A stretch of 64,000 nucleotides of DNA from Patella vulgata (Eukaryota; Mollusca; Gastropoda; Patellidae). The notes under the pieces are model-generated. The model made no database searches and was not told the origin of the DNA. It was given only the letters and a program-made list of their open reading frames with translations. The stretch is taken from the NCBI RefSeq assembly GCF_932274485.2, contig NC_065880.2:93630730-93694729 (forward strand). The letters run 5' to 3'. Made by a program: the position numbers and the translations under genes. Below are positions 1 through 14,700 of the stretch, one piece after another; the stretch's first letter is position 1; every line of letters starts with the position of its first letter.

Positions 1-2732
1 AGATATTAGCTTTTTAAGGTTTGACAAGATGTGTGCATTAATTGCAACCACAGCACTGGTTGTTCGGAGCTTGGCCTCGCATAAGCATTTTTAGATTAAA
101 TCAAAATATGGCTGAATCGCTCTAATCTACTTAATATCAGAAGTATCCGATGACACCAGGCCTTAAGAAAGACCCGCAATAGGCTGATTTAGCTCTTGCA
201 TAGTGTATGTTTAACCATATTAACAGGCTTCCAAACGTAATGAATATATACACATGTGATAAACGATTCCCTTGATGAAAGTAATTTGTTCAATACGGAC
301 CAAATACTTGCTTTTGACAATGGAGTGCAGTATATATGTACCTTGATCTCCAGGAAAACCAAAATACACAACCACTTGTATGCGTTAAGAAAAGTACTAT
401 ATTGCCAAGTGTTGAGAACTAGAATAATTGTTCCCTGTAAAATAGGACTAACAAGATTACAGGGTACAATGAGTAATTTAGACACGACAGCTATGTTTCC
501 CTCTAGTCCACATGGAACCCCATTTGTAATGGGCTATAGTAAGGTCTAGCCAACACTTCCTGATTAGTTTTACCCTGACAAGCGGGAATTCCAAGTATCT
601 TCTCCGCCAACTTCACGATTCTAACTCGTGATATTCTGTATGGGGATATGGTACCTTTACCACCCGACCACCGAAACACCCCCGATTTAATCTTCCAGGT
701 CTGTCTTTGATTACCGTCACGATTTGTCCCGTCATACTAAACTTAGCCTGCTCCGGTAGAGCACAGACACTAAGTTGGTTGGCCGACATTTTAAGTCATA
801 TATCGACGAGTATAGTCGAAAACATTAAGAATTGTGTAAACTGTTGATGCTGCTGCCATTTAAACTTGAAAAAGTTTAATAATTAGTATAATCATGTTTG
901 AAAATGGCGACCTTTTAGGGCAAAGATCTATTCTCGAAGTTTAAAGTAGATAGTTCTCTTTGTATGTAGACTTCAGTAGCTATATATGTGTTTACACTTG
1001 CCTCATACTCTCAATTATGTAACATCAGCATTAATGATAGCAGCCGACGTCTTTGAAAAATGCTTAAAAATGATTTTTATGGTTCAGTGTTCGTATGTTC
1101 GCATGCTCATTATCTAATTCAACAATTTTCTTGTTTTAATTTTTTGTTGCTTTGGAAAGCTCACATAACTAACGTTCTTTCCTGGAGTTTTACGTCCACT
1201 TCCACCTTGGGTGATATCGCAGACAAGCATACATAGCTAACAGTTTCTCTATACTATTTATATATCACCTGTAATGGGAGTTGTGCTAGCGCCAACTGGT
1301 TGGCAGGTATATTTACCTGTGACTATAGTCTCTGAAGAGCAATCAACTATATTGATATTTCTGCCGTCCATTATAGAAATATTCCAATTACCACGAGGTG
1401 TGTTTATATAGAGAATTATAAAATGGTATACACAGAGATATATACACAGGTAAATATGAGTTTTAATACAACTTTAACATTAAATAATATCTATGTAGGT
1501 TCGATAAGGGCTGGAGCTAGTGTATACCTTCTTTATAGAACTAGAATATCATTATAATCCTTGAGTGGCATTTAGCGGTTGAACACATTAAAAACACAAC
1601 ACAGTTTATATGGATATACAATCACTGTTTTATTGGCATAGCACGACGTTTCGACAAGTATTTTCTTATCGTTATCAAGCACAAATGATGTGTTGTGTTG
1701 TGTTGTGTTTTTTAGAATATCATTTGTGTATTTATCAATTTAAAGACGCAGCGAGTCTATGTATGTTATTAAGTAGCCTCAAACCATGTTAATTTCTAAA
1801 TATACATATGCATTTCAAAATCTAAATATGTGAGCTCTGTAAAATGTATTATCCTCGAATATAATCGCGTTTTTTTATCTCTGATTTACGTCCCTTACTA
1901 TAAAGAAAAGCCATTGTTTTGAAAACTTGGTTGTTAAAAATGCGTTTTCCAACGCGTGTTGGAGAAAAACAGTGATCTGTAGACAGATTTGATATGCAAG
2001 GATTAAAACGGGAATGGATTTGATTATACTTAGTAAAAATATTACTACTTAAAATGAAATGAAATGAAGACGGGTTGCTATTTTAAGGGAAAGTCATCAT
2101 TCATATACGATACGCACATGTTGTACAAAACAAGATATTGGATTTCAATCTTTATTTGGATTACACAATAATTAATAATCCATCATTCGGCATACGGGAA
2201 ATAAATCAATTGGCATGCAACAAACACGTGTATACGTGTAATATACCTTAGCACCTAGGACTGTCCATAATTTTACATTTTCATCGCCCTCTTTAATTCT
2301 TTCAGCGATTGTGGCGTCATCTGGCGTAGTGAGGAGATTGACCTAGAACAACTGGATATATGGATAAGTTCGGTATGTATCCGGAGATTGACGGGTATTA
2401 CCGGAGATGAACAATGATAACATTGAAAGGAAAATGAGGAGCAGCAGAGATTTTAATCTTACAATAAGAAAGTCATATTATACTGATTTCAATAGTAAAA
2501 TAAATCCACTTGGAGACTAATGAGGACGACAAGGATTCTAGAGAACAGGACGAGCTCGAATTACACGTGTAGAGGTGTAAAGAATTTAATGTAGAATCTT
2601 ATACATATATATTAATACATAAAGTGGTTAGGTACATCTGTGATATCACCCGTGTTCCTGATATACGTACATAATGTGCTTGAAGTATATAGACAGCTAT
2701 TAATGATGAAGTGAAGGACACTCGACTGAAGG
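1..2732. other. upstream flank of the glutamate receptor, non-coding
   Basis: No gene recognised. It holds a palindromic repeat at 1588-1715 and a block at about 740-835 (ACACTAAGTTGGTTGGCCGA) that recurs at about 21165-21270. The last few hundred bases should carry the promoter and 5'UTR of the receptor, but no specific element stands out. Confidence 0.5.
1588..1715 (+). repeat. dispersed palindromic repeat, CGTTTCGACAAG family
   Basis: A block with ACACAACACAGTTT..TATGG, AATCACTG, TTTATTGGCATAGCACGACG and TTTCGACAAGTATT..CTTATCGTTATCA, then an inverted TGTGTTGTGTT end. Related blocks occur at about 21640, 26770 and, in part, 50037. Confidence 0.5.
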
Positions 2733-5700
2733 ATGTCACTGTTACCTGTGTTGATTATATTGACTTGCTTTTCATGTTGTCTTACATCAAATATAGGTAA
2801 GTACAGGTAAATATTTATCTATTAATAGATGCATTTTGAATTTGAAATGTTATCCATTCGATTTGTTTGCATATTCTGGTTTGTGCACACCACCCGTCTT
2901 TAATATACACGCGAGTATGACATTGAAACGAAGGCTAGATTATTTTCTAAGCTACATTCATTTCTTCGATGAATGCAGTTTACAGTCAAGAATACAACAA
3001 CTAAATGTTGAGCTAAAAATTGAATTCAATAGCTGTAAATTAATCTAAAATAATTTATATAGAAAGAAACAAATACAAACAACACAAACGTTGAGGCTGG
3101 CAGATTTTATCATCAAGAGATGAAGGTCAGATAATTTTAAAGCTGTATCCGTGTCTTTTATGATCGCAAGAGTAGAAGAAATAAATTTTTAAATATATAT
3201 TGAATTCCTGTAACTCAATAGCTGTAGATTGATCTAGACTATTTTATATAGAATATAAAACAACATAAACAACACAAGGAATGAAACCAGGAAACAAAAC
3301 AAAAACTCCGTGGGGAGGCGCAGTAATTGTATGATACATGCACACACTTGATAAATGAATAAAGTACGTATTGTATTCAATCAATAGCGTTTATTGCGTT
3401 TAAACACAAGACATCATGTTTTCTCCGATATAATTTTAAATGTTTGCTTGAATAAACATAATGTTAACAATGTACAATGTTTAGTACTTCAAAGGAATAG
3501 TGTCCCAACCACGGAACAATAAATGGTCAAATTATGAACATGGGAATATCGAAAGGGAAACACTGTATGCGTCAAATAACGTTATTATTTTATTTATCAC
3601 CAATCCAGCATTGTCACTGAACATGCGTTTCTTTGTTTCTTGTATAATGGTGTACCTACAATAGGTGTATGACCTACTTATACTGAGTGAACACATCATC
3701 ATCATACATCATGCATCATACATCATGCATCATACATCATCATTATCATACATCATCATTATCGTCATGTCAATGAGTTTTAATAGTTATCATAGAATTT
3801 ATAATAATATTCTAAAGATCAAGGAAATACCGTGTCTATATGCATGTTGTACGTACTGATATTTAGAAACAGACAAGGCCCATATATCCAAACAATTATA
3901 TTTAGAAACAGACGAGGCAATTATACCACGTACCAATATTGTCCGTAATAAACCCACTTTATTTTAGTACGGAACAGACATCAGACATCACACTTGGTAT
4001 ATGCTGATATAGGGGAACAGACACTTAGAAAATAAGTACGCAGACTAACAAACAAGGCTTATGTATACACATGCACTTAATACTTATTCGTACTGATATC
4101 GAGCATGATCCATGTATACCTCCTTGGGGAGGTCCAGTTTTACACACACTTATTGAGGAACAGGCATAACCCATGATACATACACACATGATATTGGGGT
4201 ACAGACAAGGTTGTCGTGGACAGCCACTTGGTACCTACTGATAATTGAGAGCAGACAACACTGTTGGGACAGACACTTAGTACGTACTGATATTGGGGAG
4301 AGGACAACGATGTTGTGAACAGACACTTAGTACGTACTGATATTAGGGAGCAGACAACGCTGTTGTGGACAGACACTTATTGGGGAGCAGACAAGTGTCA
4401 TGTGTACGGACCCATAATAGAGACTTTTGGCAAGCGAAAATTTCTGGTCCGTATCGCGTATCCGTATGGATTTTGCGTGTGACGTAATCAATGTGTGTGT
4501 ATTTCTCATGTGTGATACGGCACACGGATACGGCAGCACGTATCGAACGGCTTTCATACGGAAAAGGTCCGTATAACATTGCCGTGCCCCTTTACCGTCT
4601 TTTTTACTACCTTTAGACGCTGAAATGTTGTATCGTAGCGTTTTCATGGATCTTTGTGTATTCTAGAACACGAAGGTATATATTTGATGTGATTTTAACC
4701 ATGATGGTTGATCTACGTGCTAAATGTAGGGAGGCGGAACCTTGCAAATCTTTAAATGATTTTATTCTGTGGTAAACGGGTATAAACTTTCTGAAATGAT
4801 ACATTAGTGAAACCAAAAATTGCAGTCGAGTCGAAGTCGAAGATTTTTAATAAGATTCGACATTAATTTTTTTTAATAGCTCAGTGACTGTCGAGCGACT
4901 TCATTCCCTCCTGGAAATTGTCGGCTATAATAGGAATTTGACTAGTACTGATGGTGATCTTGGTAGATATCTGCCATCATGCTGTAATAGAACTAAGCTC
5001 AGCTGATCGACGCATACGTACGCGACGCGAAAATCTGCCAAAACTCTAAAACTACATTGACGCAACGTATAACGTATGCGATACGGATACGTGATACGGA
5101 TGGGAAGATTCCGCTTGCCAAAAGTCTCTATTGTCCGTAATGCACGTACTTAGTGCGTACAAATATTGAAGAACATGCAAGGCAACCTAGTAAGAAAATT
5201 TATTATTGAATACTGAAGAACAATTGTAACGTTTCTGTGTTACTTATGATTATATTATATCATACTCAGACACGCGATGTAAAAAAAAGTTAGTTGTATT
5301 TTTTGTTCTTTTGTCGTTTGTCAATTTTGTTTAATAATAATATGCATGGTGGTTTTAGTGGGTGTATTGATACGATGATATCTGATATTATCATAGCATA
5401 ATATTATATATAATTAGATTAATGTCTTTTTATTTCTAAGTTATACTAACGGACAATGATGATATTCCAACATGGACTAGTTTAAACATCTTCACAAACC
5501 AAAATACTGATGTCAACATCTTTTCCTATGATGTAACCAATGAAAACGATACGCTTGCCAGTGTACAGTTCTGTAAGTTATTAATACAGTTTTGTGTGTA
5601 ATGTACAATAACTAAATATGACAGTTTTCTGTGTAATGTACAATATGTTGTGTGTGTAATGTACAATAACTAAATATGACAGTTTTGTGTGTAATGTACA

Positions 5701-8700
5701 ATAACTAAATATGACTGTTTTCTGTGTAATGTACAATAACTAAATATGACAGTTTTGTGTGTAATGTACAATAACTAAATATGACAGTTTTGTGTGTAAT
5801 GTACAATATGTTGTGTGTGTAATATACAATAACTAAATATGACAGTTTTGTGTGTAATGTACAATATGTTGTGTGTGCAATGTACAATAACTAATTATGT
5901 AAGTTATTAATACAGTTTTGTGTGTAATGTACAATAACTAAATATGACAGTTTTGTGTGTAATGTACAATATGTTGTGTGTGCAATGTACAATAACTAAT
6001 TATGTAAGTTATTAATACAGTTTTGTGTGTAATGTACAATATGTTGTGTATGCAATGTACAGTATGTTGTGTGCGCAGTGTACAATAACTAATTATGTAA
6101 CAGTTGAGTACACAATAACTAAATATGTAATAACATTTAAATATTTTCACAATTAATTCAAAAATTTAATTTTGATCTAAAACAGAAAGGAACGTTATAA
6201 CAATGTATAAATATTTGTTGCCGTTTTCGCCATTTATTATTATTATAATTATTATTATTATTATTATTGTTATTATTATTACCACCAGTGTGTAGAAACT
6301 ACCATCCCGGAAGTACCATTGTATTGGATGTGACTCACTCGTGTTCTGTAGCCGATCTTGGTGGTACGATATTTACTCCTTGGATTAGACCATCTTATAC
6401 CGGATGTCACTGCCATCAAACGTCATCACTACAGGCATCTCATGACGTCATCATATCCGTGGCTTTTGATTACGTTAGACGTCAGAGGAATAAACTGGCA
6501 AAAATCATCATATTTACGGACAGCTGTCAATGTATGTAGGCTTTAATCAATTATTTTAACAGCTTATTTAACATTGACACTCTACCATTGTCCCCACAAG
6601 TATAGATACAATCTAAATGGTGTGATATACACTGCCTCGAACACGACACTTACCGCTAAATGAAACGCACTGTGGCCCAGGTATCATTTAATCTTGTGTA
6701 TCTAGCACTAATTTCTTTCACAATCGTTAAATATCCAACCTTTGTTTAAAAATTCGTAAAATCTGTTTAAAATCACCATAAATCGTTTAATTTGTCTATC
6801 TGTCCAAAGATTTGATATTAAATGAGTGTGAAAGAAATTAGTACTTGGTACACAAGATGCCTGGGTTACAGTGGCGGTTGCTTCTGAATTTAAAATGGCA
6901 CTTTTACATATTAGGGGTCATGATAAATCCAAGTGGGTTGGTGCACGTTAATACATTTTGACCGAAATCCCAAAATATTGAGCCACTGGAGTGTTGATTG
7001 TCAGAAGATAAAACAACTCATTAAAACCATGCCATTCTACAGGTGTATGAATTACTTGATAATCACAGCGGCCATTAAAACAATGCCATTATTCAGGTGT
7101 ATGAATAAAATCATGACGATCCTTTACAACTACAGCTTCGACAAGCATGTAATCATTTATACAGCCTGTAATTTCGGAACCAAACATTGAAAGCATTTAG
7201 ACAGGTTTATATACCCACCTAAAAGCTTCTTTATTAGTCCGAACGACACCTTTTCATCCTTTGATTCTGGAGCATAGCACATACGCATTTCAAGATGCTT
7301 TCTTCATGGAATTCGGTATACACACTAATCTATTCTGTTTATATGCTAATAAGACATTTCTGATCTGTTTGTATTTGTTGGTGAAAACACATTTGTCTTA
7401 GTTGTTGGTACGTGGATTGTGGATGAGTTACTTTGTCCTTTATTTAAAGATTCGCCGTCGATCCTTGATAGTGTCAATTTGACCGTTCCCGTTCTTCTGA
7501 TCAACCCCAAGAAAATCAACATATCACAATGGCTGACCAAAATAAAGCATCATACCATCCGCCATTATCAGATTGTCATAGGAACAGCGTTTCAAGTCAA
7601 CCACATTTTATGCACGGTAAGTCATTTTCATTAATGTTGTAAGCAAAAGATCTCATGATTAGAGGACCAATGACGTATTATGGGACACGGAAATGATATG
7701 AAATGGGGATTGACGTCCTTCTGTTCTGCGCCAACTAATGAAGACGGGCATACACCATACAGTGCGCCATGAATGAAATTTTGCCAAGGGTTCTCTTTTA
7801 CGTGCACGTCACTGTGTACACGGGATCTCGGTTTTTCGTCCCACCCGAACGACTACACGTTTTCTTGTGTCCAGCAGGCCAACACCGTGATCGAACACAG
7901 TACATCCAGGCAAACGAGCCAACGTCGTACACCCAACGGCGCCTCATATGTGTTAGTATTTAGGTGACCGGTACCTGGGTCTTATTCAATTTGAGTGATC
8001 TTGCAAAATTCTGTCATCTTATTGGAATTTGTCACTGGCAGTTTCCACCCAAAGCTAGTTCTGAAAATAGAAAACTGATCTGTTTTCTTTTAAAAATGAC
8101 GTCCTATATCTTTATTTGGCAGACGTAAGGTCAAAGGTCTAATCACAGATGAGCACCACCTTATAAAATAGTTGACGTGACACCGAGTACCCGACTGAAA
8201 CCGTTTAAAATGTGGAAAATGCTTACATATCTAAGCTTTTAATGAAAATTAGACCTATGCGTTTTTCCCGACAGACAGTTAGGAATAATAGCTTGAGTAA
8301 ACAAAATGGTTTTGTAACACATCGCGAGTACATCCACAAAACCGATGTTAAATGTCCTCAATGACAATATAAATCCTTCTGAATTATCAGTTTGGGGGAT
8401 TAATCCACTTCTGAGTAGGTCAAAAGTTACCAATGATCAACCGCCCCCAATCTACCATAAATGCATATCTCAGTACAAGCTCACAATGAGTATCAAACTG
8501 TTCTTTGGAATCATCTAGAACCACATGAATCCTTATGATGTTTCACTTGCCTGAACTAACCCACTTCATGTAGACCAAAGGTCGCCATTATCAGCCTTTT
8601 GTACACGAGATTTTGATTTGATTAAATCGGTTGCTAGCTCCTGGACTATTGAGAGCAGGGCTTTACATTTAAAGTGACGCTTCTTCGATAGAATTCAGGC

Positions 8701-11700
8701 CTGTAAAACTTCAATACGAATATTAGAGCTAGTGGCCATCTTAATAGAAATGAAATCTTTTGTCGATCATCGGGATTTTATGTTTCATTTTGATGATCTA
8801 TTGCGATAACTACTCTTCTATATTCGTCAACTCATTACTGCGGCCATAATATGTCCAAAATCATGATCACATGGCATATAAGTAATGGGAGTTTGTTCTT
8901 GTGTTTAGGTTTGATTTATTATCATTATCAAACATAACGAGTAAATAATATAAGTATTTGACTACTTTATATATTATGGACTGAAATAGTATTGTCATAT
9001 TTTATGGCTAGTGGTTCCAGTTTATTAATCTTTATCACTAATGGTTTGGGGAGAATTCGTCAATGCAAAATGATCACAATGGAAACTTAATACTGAGTGG
9101 TTCCAACCATTAGTAAAATAGCATCTATGTCCTAATTGTCAGAGATCACTGCAACAAAAGTGAAATATATGATACACTTAACGATAATAATACAACATCA
9201 TGGAAACAGTAAACCTATTAAATGATTAAAGGCAAAGTTGGTTTAATTTGTATCTGGATTGTGTCACGTAAACTACTTTCAATAATTATGTTCTTTATTT
9301 AAGGCCAAATATGTCGGACTGCCAGAGGCCTTCAGGTATATCATACATGTACTTGATAATCCAAGCAACATAGATTTGACTTGTGTAACCAGTCAATATG
9401 TCCTGATCGAATCGACAGTATCCAAACCTTCCTATAATCAGGACTCGCTTGATGCGATCAGTAAATTGGTAAGTCGCCGTGTTATTACATGTAGTTATTT
9501 ATGATTAAGCAGTTTGATGTGCCTTGATTAACCAAACAGTATAAATATTTACACAAGTACAAACTTGGTTGTAATGAACCAATATTAAATTATATAAATT
9601 GTGGTTTTACAATATTATGGGTATATATATATACACAGAGAAATGGTGGTTTAACGTTCACTTGACACAAACTAGGTCTTTTCTAAACTAACATAAAGTT
9701 AAATTTTATTTCAGTAATTCGCTTGCGCGTAGGGGTCTTAAGCTGTGGGAGGAAACTGGAGAACCCGGAGAAAACTCACGAGGTTGGGCAGGCGACCCGA
9801 ATCCTTGTCACGTACAAGTGGGAAATACGCCCTTTAAATATCATTTAATCTATCTATGTTTCAGCCTGGAATATCTGAGATATTATGGCCGTGGTTGCAG
9901 TCCATTCTACCTACGTTACCGCAAACATTTGATCCGTCAGCGAACATATGCAATGGGCCAGTCACCATCAATAATCCGGTAAACAAACTTTTATTTTAAT
10001 TATCTTTTAGTTTAATGGACAATATAAATGAATGCAGACTATTGGCCTGCCTTTTGATTTTTTTTCCAAGTATTATATGTTTTGAATAGAAATGCTGACT
10101 GTTACATCTGTCCTAATAACCAACTTATGGTTTGTCTGCTTAACCAGGAATCTTGGAGAGAGAGAAAGAAATGGGGTTTTACGTCCACTCGACACAAACT
10201 AGGTCATTTCGGGGCTAACATATGGTTTAATTTTATTTCAATAATTCGCTTGCGCGTAGGGGTCTTTAGCAGTGGGAGGAAACCGGAGGACCCGGAGAAA
10301 ACCCACGAGGTTGGACAGGCGACCCTACTACTTGTCACGTACAACCGGGGATTCGAAACCACGCCAGTTGACTCAATGACAGGCCGTAAGATACAGCACG
10401 CACGTGCTAACCATTCGCCCCCCCCCCCCAGGAATCTGATAAAGTTTGCTTGTTGGCCATGATCTCGTTATTAACGCTTTGATTAACAATAAATCAAGTA
10501 ACCTAAATATAGACCGTCTGGTCTGGTTAACCACTGATCTAATATAGTGATGTAGTCACAGACTATCTGGTTAAAAATTAATATAATAAGTAATATGTTT
10601 TTATCTCCAGGTGATTCCACCAATTGGAGGAATACAGAATGAATTTAATTTGATTGAAATTACAAAACTATATAACACAGACCAACAAAAGCAGGTAAAT
10701 TTTCAAAAAAAATCTTAACAATACATAAATATATCAATTGTTACTGGGCTTGTCTGTTGTCCTGTTATAAGTTCAGGGGTTTTACATAGGCCAAGCCAGT
10801 TCCCCAATCCCATTGAGACTTCCTGATTAAAATCATTGTTTACACAAAGCTTCACAGGGCGACATTTTCTGTATGGAATGAATGAATGAAATGGGGTTCT
10901 ACGTCCTACTGTTCTGCTCCTATACTGGGCTAATGAAGACGGTCATACGCCATACAGTGTGCTATGAGTGAAATTTTTCCCGGGCAGCGGCACTATCGCC
11001 TACTCTTATATCGAATTCCAACTGCCAGGGGATCTTTTACATGCATTCCATGAAAGTCGTCGAAAGATTTTTTTATTTTATTTTTCTGCTTGTGTTTTGT
11101 TCGAAAGGTGGAGAAACATCAGGTATTCTACAAAGTGTACGTATGCCCAGTTCATTGTATCCGTATTAATGATAGACACATGGTGAAATAGTTTCCACTT
11201 GATTCACAGAAGATTAAACAACTTGCTGAAAGATGATCTGGGGTGACGACTACAAGCACACCAACATACACGGCTCGGCTAGTAAATTATATGCAGTTCC
11301 GGTATATATTTGATTTATGTCCTCCAAGATCAACATGTTCTTGCATTGGGTTCCTGTGTCAGTCTCTCTAACGAATGTAGAAAAAAGCGGGTCCTTACTT
11401 CAGTCATCATTTCTGAACTTTGTTTTTCAGATAGGACGCTGGACATTATTAGATGGTTACTTAGCAATAGAGGGTGTTGAGACTTTTCACAAGAATCATT
11501 TAATGGTAGCAACTATACATGTAAGTCAATCGTATTATATCCATGTATCGTTCATACATACTAAATAACGTTTTGTAATCATTCGGGTGGAACAAAAGAA
11601 ACATAAAAGAACTTTGACGGAAAATGAAATAAAAGAAAACCACAACAGCGTTATCCAGGTAAAATTACCCTTATACCACATGACACATGTCCGTATACAT

Positions 11701-14700
11701 TAACCCAGCCTGTGCAGAAAACTAGAAAGTTAAACCTAGTAACATTTGAAAAGAAAATGACAAAATTTTTGTCCGGAATTTAGCAATGTGTGCAAAACGA
11801 GTAATTTACTGCATTTCTCTTTTCCCTGTGTTATAAAGATACTGTACTGTAGAATACCTTTGCTTTCAGGAACCGCCATTTGTATTTCGTGAAGAGACTG
11901 AAAACGGAACGATTTATCGTGGTTACACTGTAGACGTGTTCAATGAAATAGCATCTAGACTCGATCTGACCTATACGATGTACGAAGTGCCCGATAAACA
12001 ATATGGACGAAAGAACCCTGATGGAACCTGGTCTGGTCTGGTAGGAGAAATTCTGAAAGGGGTAATTTAGCATTTCAGATTTTGTAAAAATATATATTTT
12101 TTTATTTTGATCAATAAATCTATACTAGAAATCGATCTTTAACATAGATTCATTGAGAATTGGCTGATTCCCTTTTTTTCACAAATGAATTCCGAGATCT
12201 GTACATTTGTTTTCTGTCTAGCTTTAGTTATAATAAGCTTAATAATTTAATAATAATTTATTTATAATGCGCCTATTACCAATATAAAATTCTGCTCAAT
12301 GGCCAGATAACATTTTGTGGACATCAAAATGGATGATAAAAAAAATGGCATACGATAACAATCAAAATATGGTCATAAAGATTATAATAAAATATTATTA
12401 TATGACATGTAACAAAAAAATTAAAATAGTTTAAGGTAATAAAGGATAAAATAGAACAGCGTCTAAAACAGAATAAAATTAAATCGGATACCTGTATTTA
12501 GAGCCATAGTAGTCAACAAAAAGGCATGTTTTTAAATTGCGTTTAAAACTTTCAATGCTATCAGATAGTTTAATATTGAGAGGTAAGGTATTCTACAGAA
12601 AAGGAGAAGCGTGGGAAAAAGGGCGTTTACCATAAGCTTAGAACAAGAACCTTCAACGTATGTGCTGTAGATAATAATAGTATCTGATGTATTTCGTGTA
12701 TTAAACCGAACACACCGCTCTGTTTAATCGATCAATAACCTTAGCAAGCAAGACTATTTAAATATTAAAGGTGCATTGTGGAAGATTTAGACCAGTACTG
12801 ACTGTTCTTCCTATAATAATTCAAAAAATAGTTACTGAAAAATGAATATATTGAAAATGTCATTCCCATTTCTTTATTCTAAGCGAAGTTATTGGGGTTA
12901 AAAGATGTACATCACATCCACCCAATGGCCCAGGGGGTGATTAAAGGCTTGTCATCTGAATAGATATCATAATGAAGCCAAAAGAACGACCTGCAATAGG
13001 CAGCTTTTTCTCAAACTTTATTGGTTTTTATAATACATGTACTTTACTTGAAAAAAACTTATTCCAGTCTGCAGATATGGTAGTAGCTCCGGTATCGGTA
13101 ACAGCGGACAGAGAAGCAGTCCTGGATTTCACCAGTCCTTATTATGACTTTGCTGGAATTCAGATCATGATGAAGAAACCAGATGACGAAACGTCCTTCA
13201 TGACTTTTACTTTCGTTTTCTCTTCCACCTTGTGGTTATGTTGGTTTGCCGTTTTATTAATTACTGGCGGTTGCATCTATATCTTTGAGAGAAGCAGTCC
13301 ATACAGCCCTAGAAATACACCGGGAGGATATTATACGATAATCGATAAGAAGGAGAAATATTTTGGTGTTGTGGATAGTTATTGGTACGTGGCAGCTTCG
13401 TTATCTTTGTACGGTACGTATTATTCACATTTCTAGCTAGCATGAACTATATATGTTGTTTGAAATCTTGGTGCTAACTCGCCGATAACTTGTCATTTTA
13501 AAGGAATTAAATCGCTAATATTTTGGACTTAGAAATTGACACAAATGGGTCATAACAACGCATATAATAATAATAATAAAATAAAACCAAGTACGAACAA
13601 TCCAAACCATAAGACAGAATTCGAAGTCCTACAAAACGTTATAGGCAAAATAGTGTATTCAAGCAAAATAGTGTAATCAGCAAATGGACTGCTCCTCGTG
13701 TACATAATACACGACAAACAGTGGTAACAGGTGTCCGGAAGAGTAAGCTTACCCTGCCTGGCGCCACACCCGCCATAGCTGCATCCAAACTATTAGGCGA
13801 AATGTCGGTAAAATAGCGTGATTGGCCAATGAACTATCGGTATGCAAAATGCACGCGATGAACTGTGTTAACGATGTAGTAGACATTATCAGGGAGATAG
13901 TAATAGTATACGTGTCAATTAAATATATCTAGAATAATAGCCGAGAGAGACACGTTATATTTACCAATCAAATCAATATGACGGCCATAAAACTTTTTAA
14001 AGGTTTTAATAAGTTTAGTGCGCAAGTATCCTTGTAGTTGAAGCTTAGATGACAAATGCCTCGATCTACTTAAAAAATCAGAATAAAAGGAACAAGCTCT
14101 CGCGTAACGAATTAGCTGAGACACAAACACTCCATAAGCTGGTGATATTGGAATGTTACTACTAATAAATGGAAAGTTAACAATCGGAAAGTCAAATTCA
14201 TCACGTTTATCGTACAATTTAACACTCAGTTTATGGCAATTGTCAAAATCGAGACGCAGATCCAAGTAGGAAGCGTAATTGTCACTGTCAGTGGTGTTTT
14301 TAATTTCGAGCTCATCAGGATATATGAATTCTACATAATCACTAAATTAAGGATTATTAAGTGATGAAACGTCATCGATATATCGATAAGTGAAATTAAA
14401 AAGTCTGACTGATCGTTTATTAGTTTGTACGAGCGTCTGTATGTAATCGGCTTCGTACGAATAGAGAAACAGATCAGCAAGCAAAGGTGCACAGTTGGTG
14501 CCCATGAGAATGCCAACCACTTGCTGATATATTTCCCCTCCAAATTCAGCAAAGATGTTATCAATTAAAAAATAAAACATCTGAATTATCTTGATGGCCG
14601 TGAATTTGTTTTTGGAATCACTGTGATTCTTAACGAAATATGTAGAATTGTAATTTACAACTAAATATTGATATCTCGCAGTACCTGATTTAGACGAAAA

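Noticed and set aside
7769-7967. Overlapping 64-codon open stretches
   Set aside because: They lie within a family B SINE and are chance readings of it.
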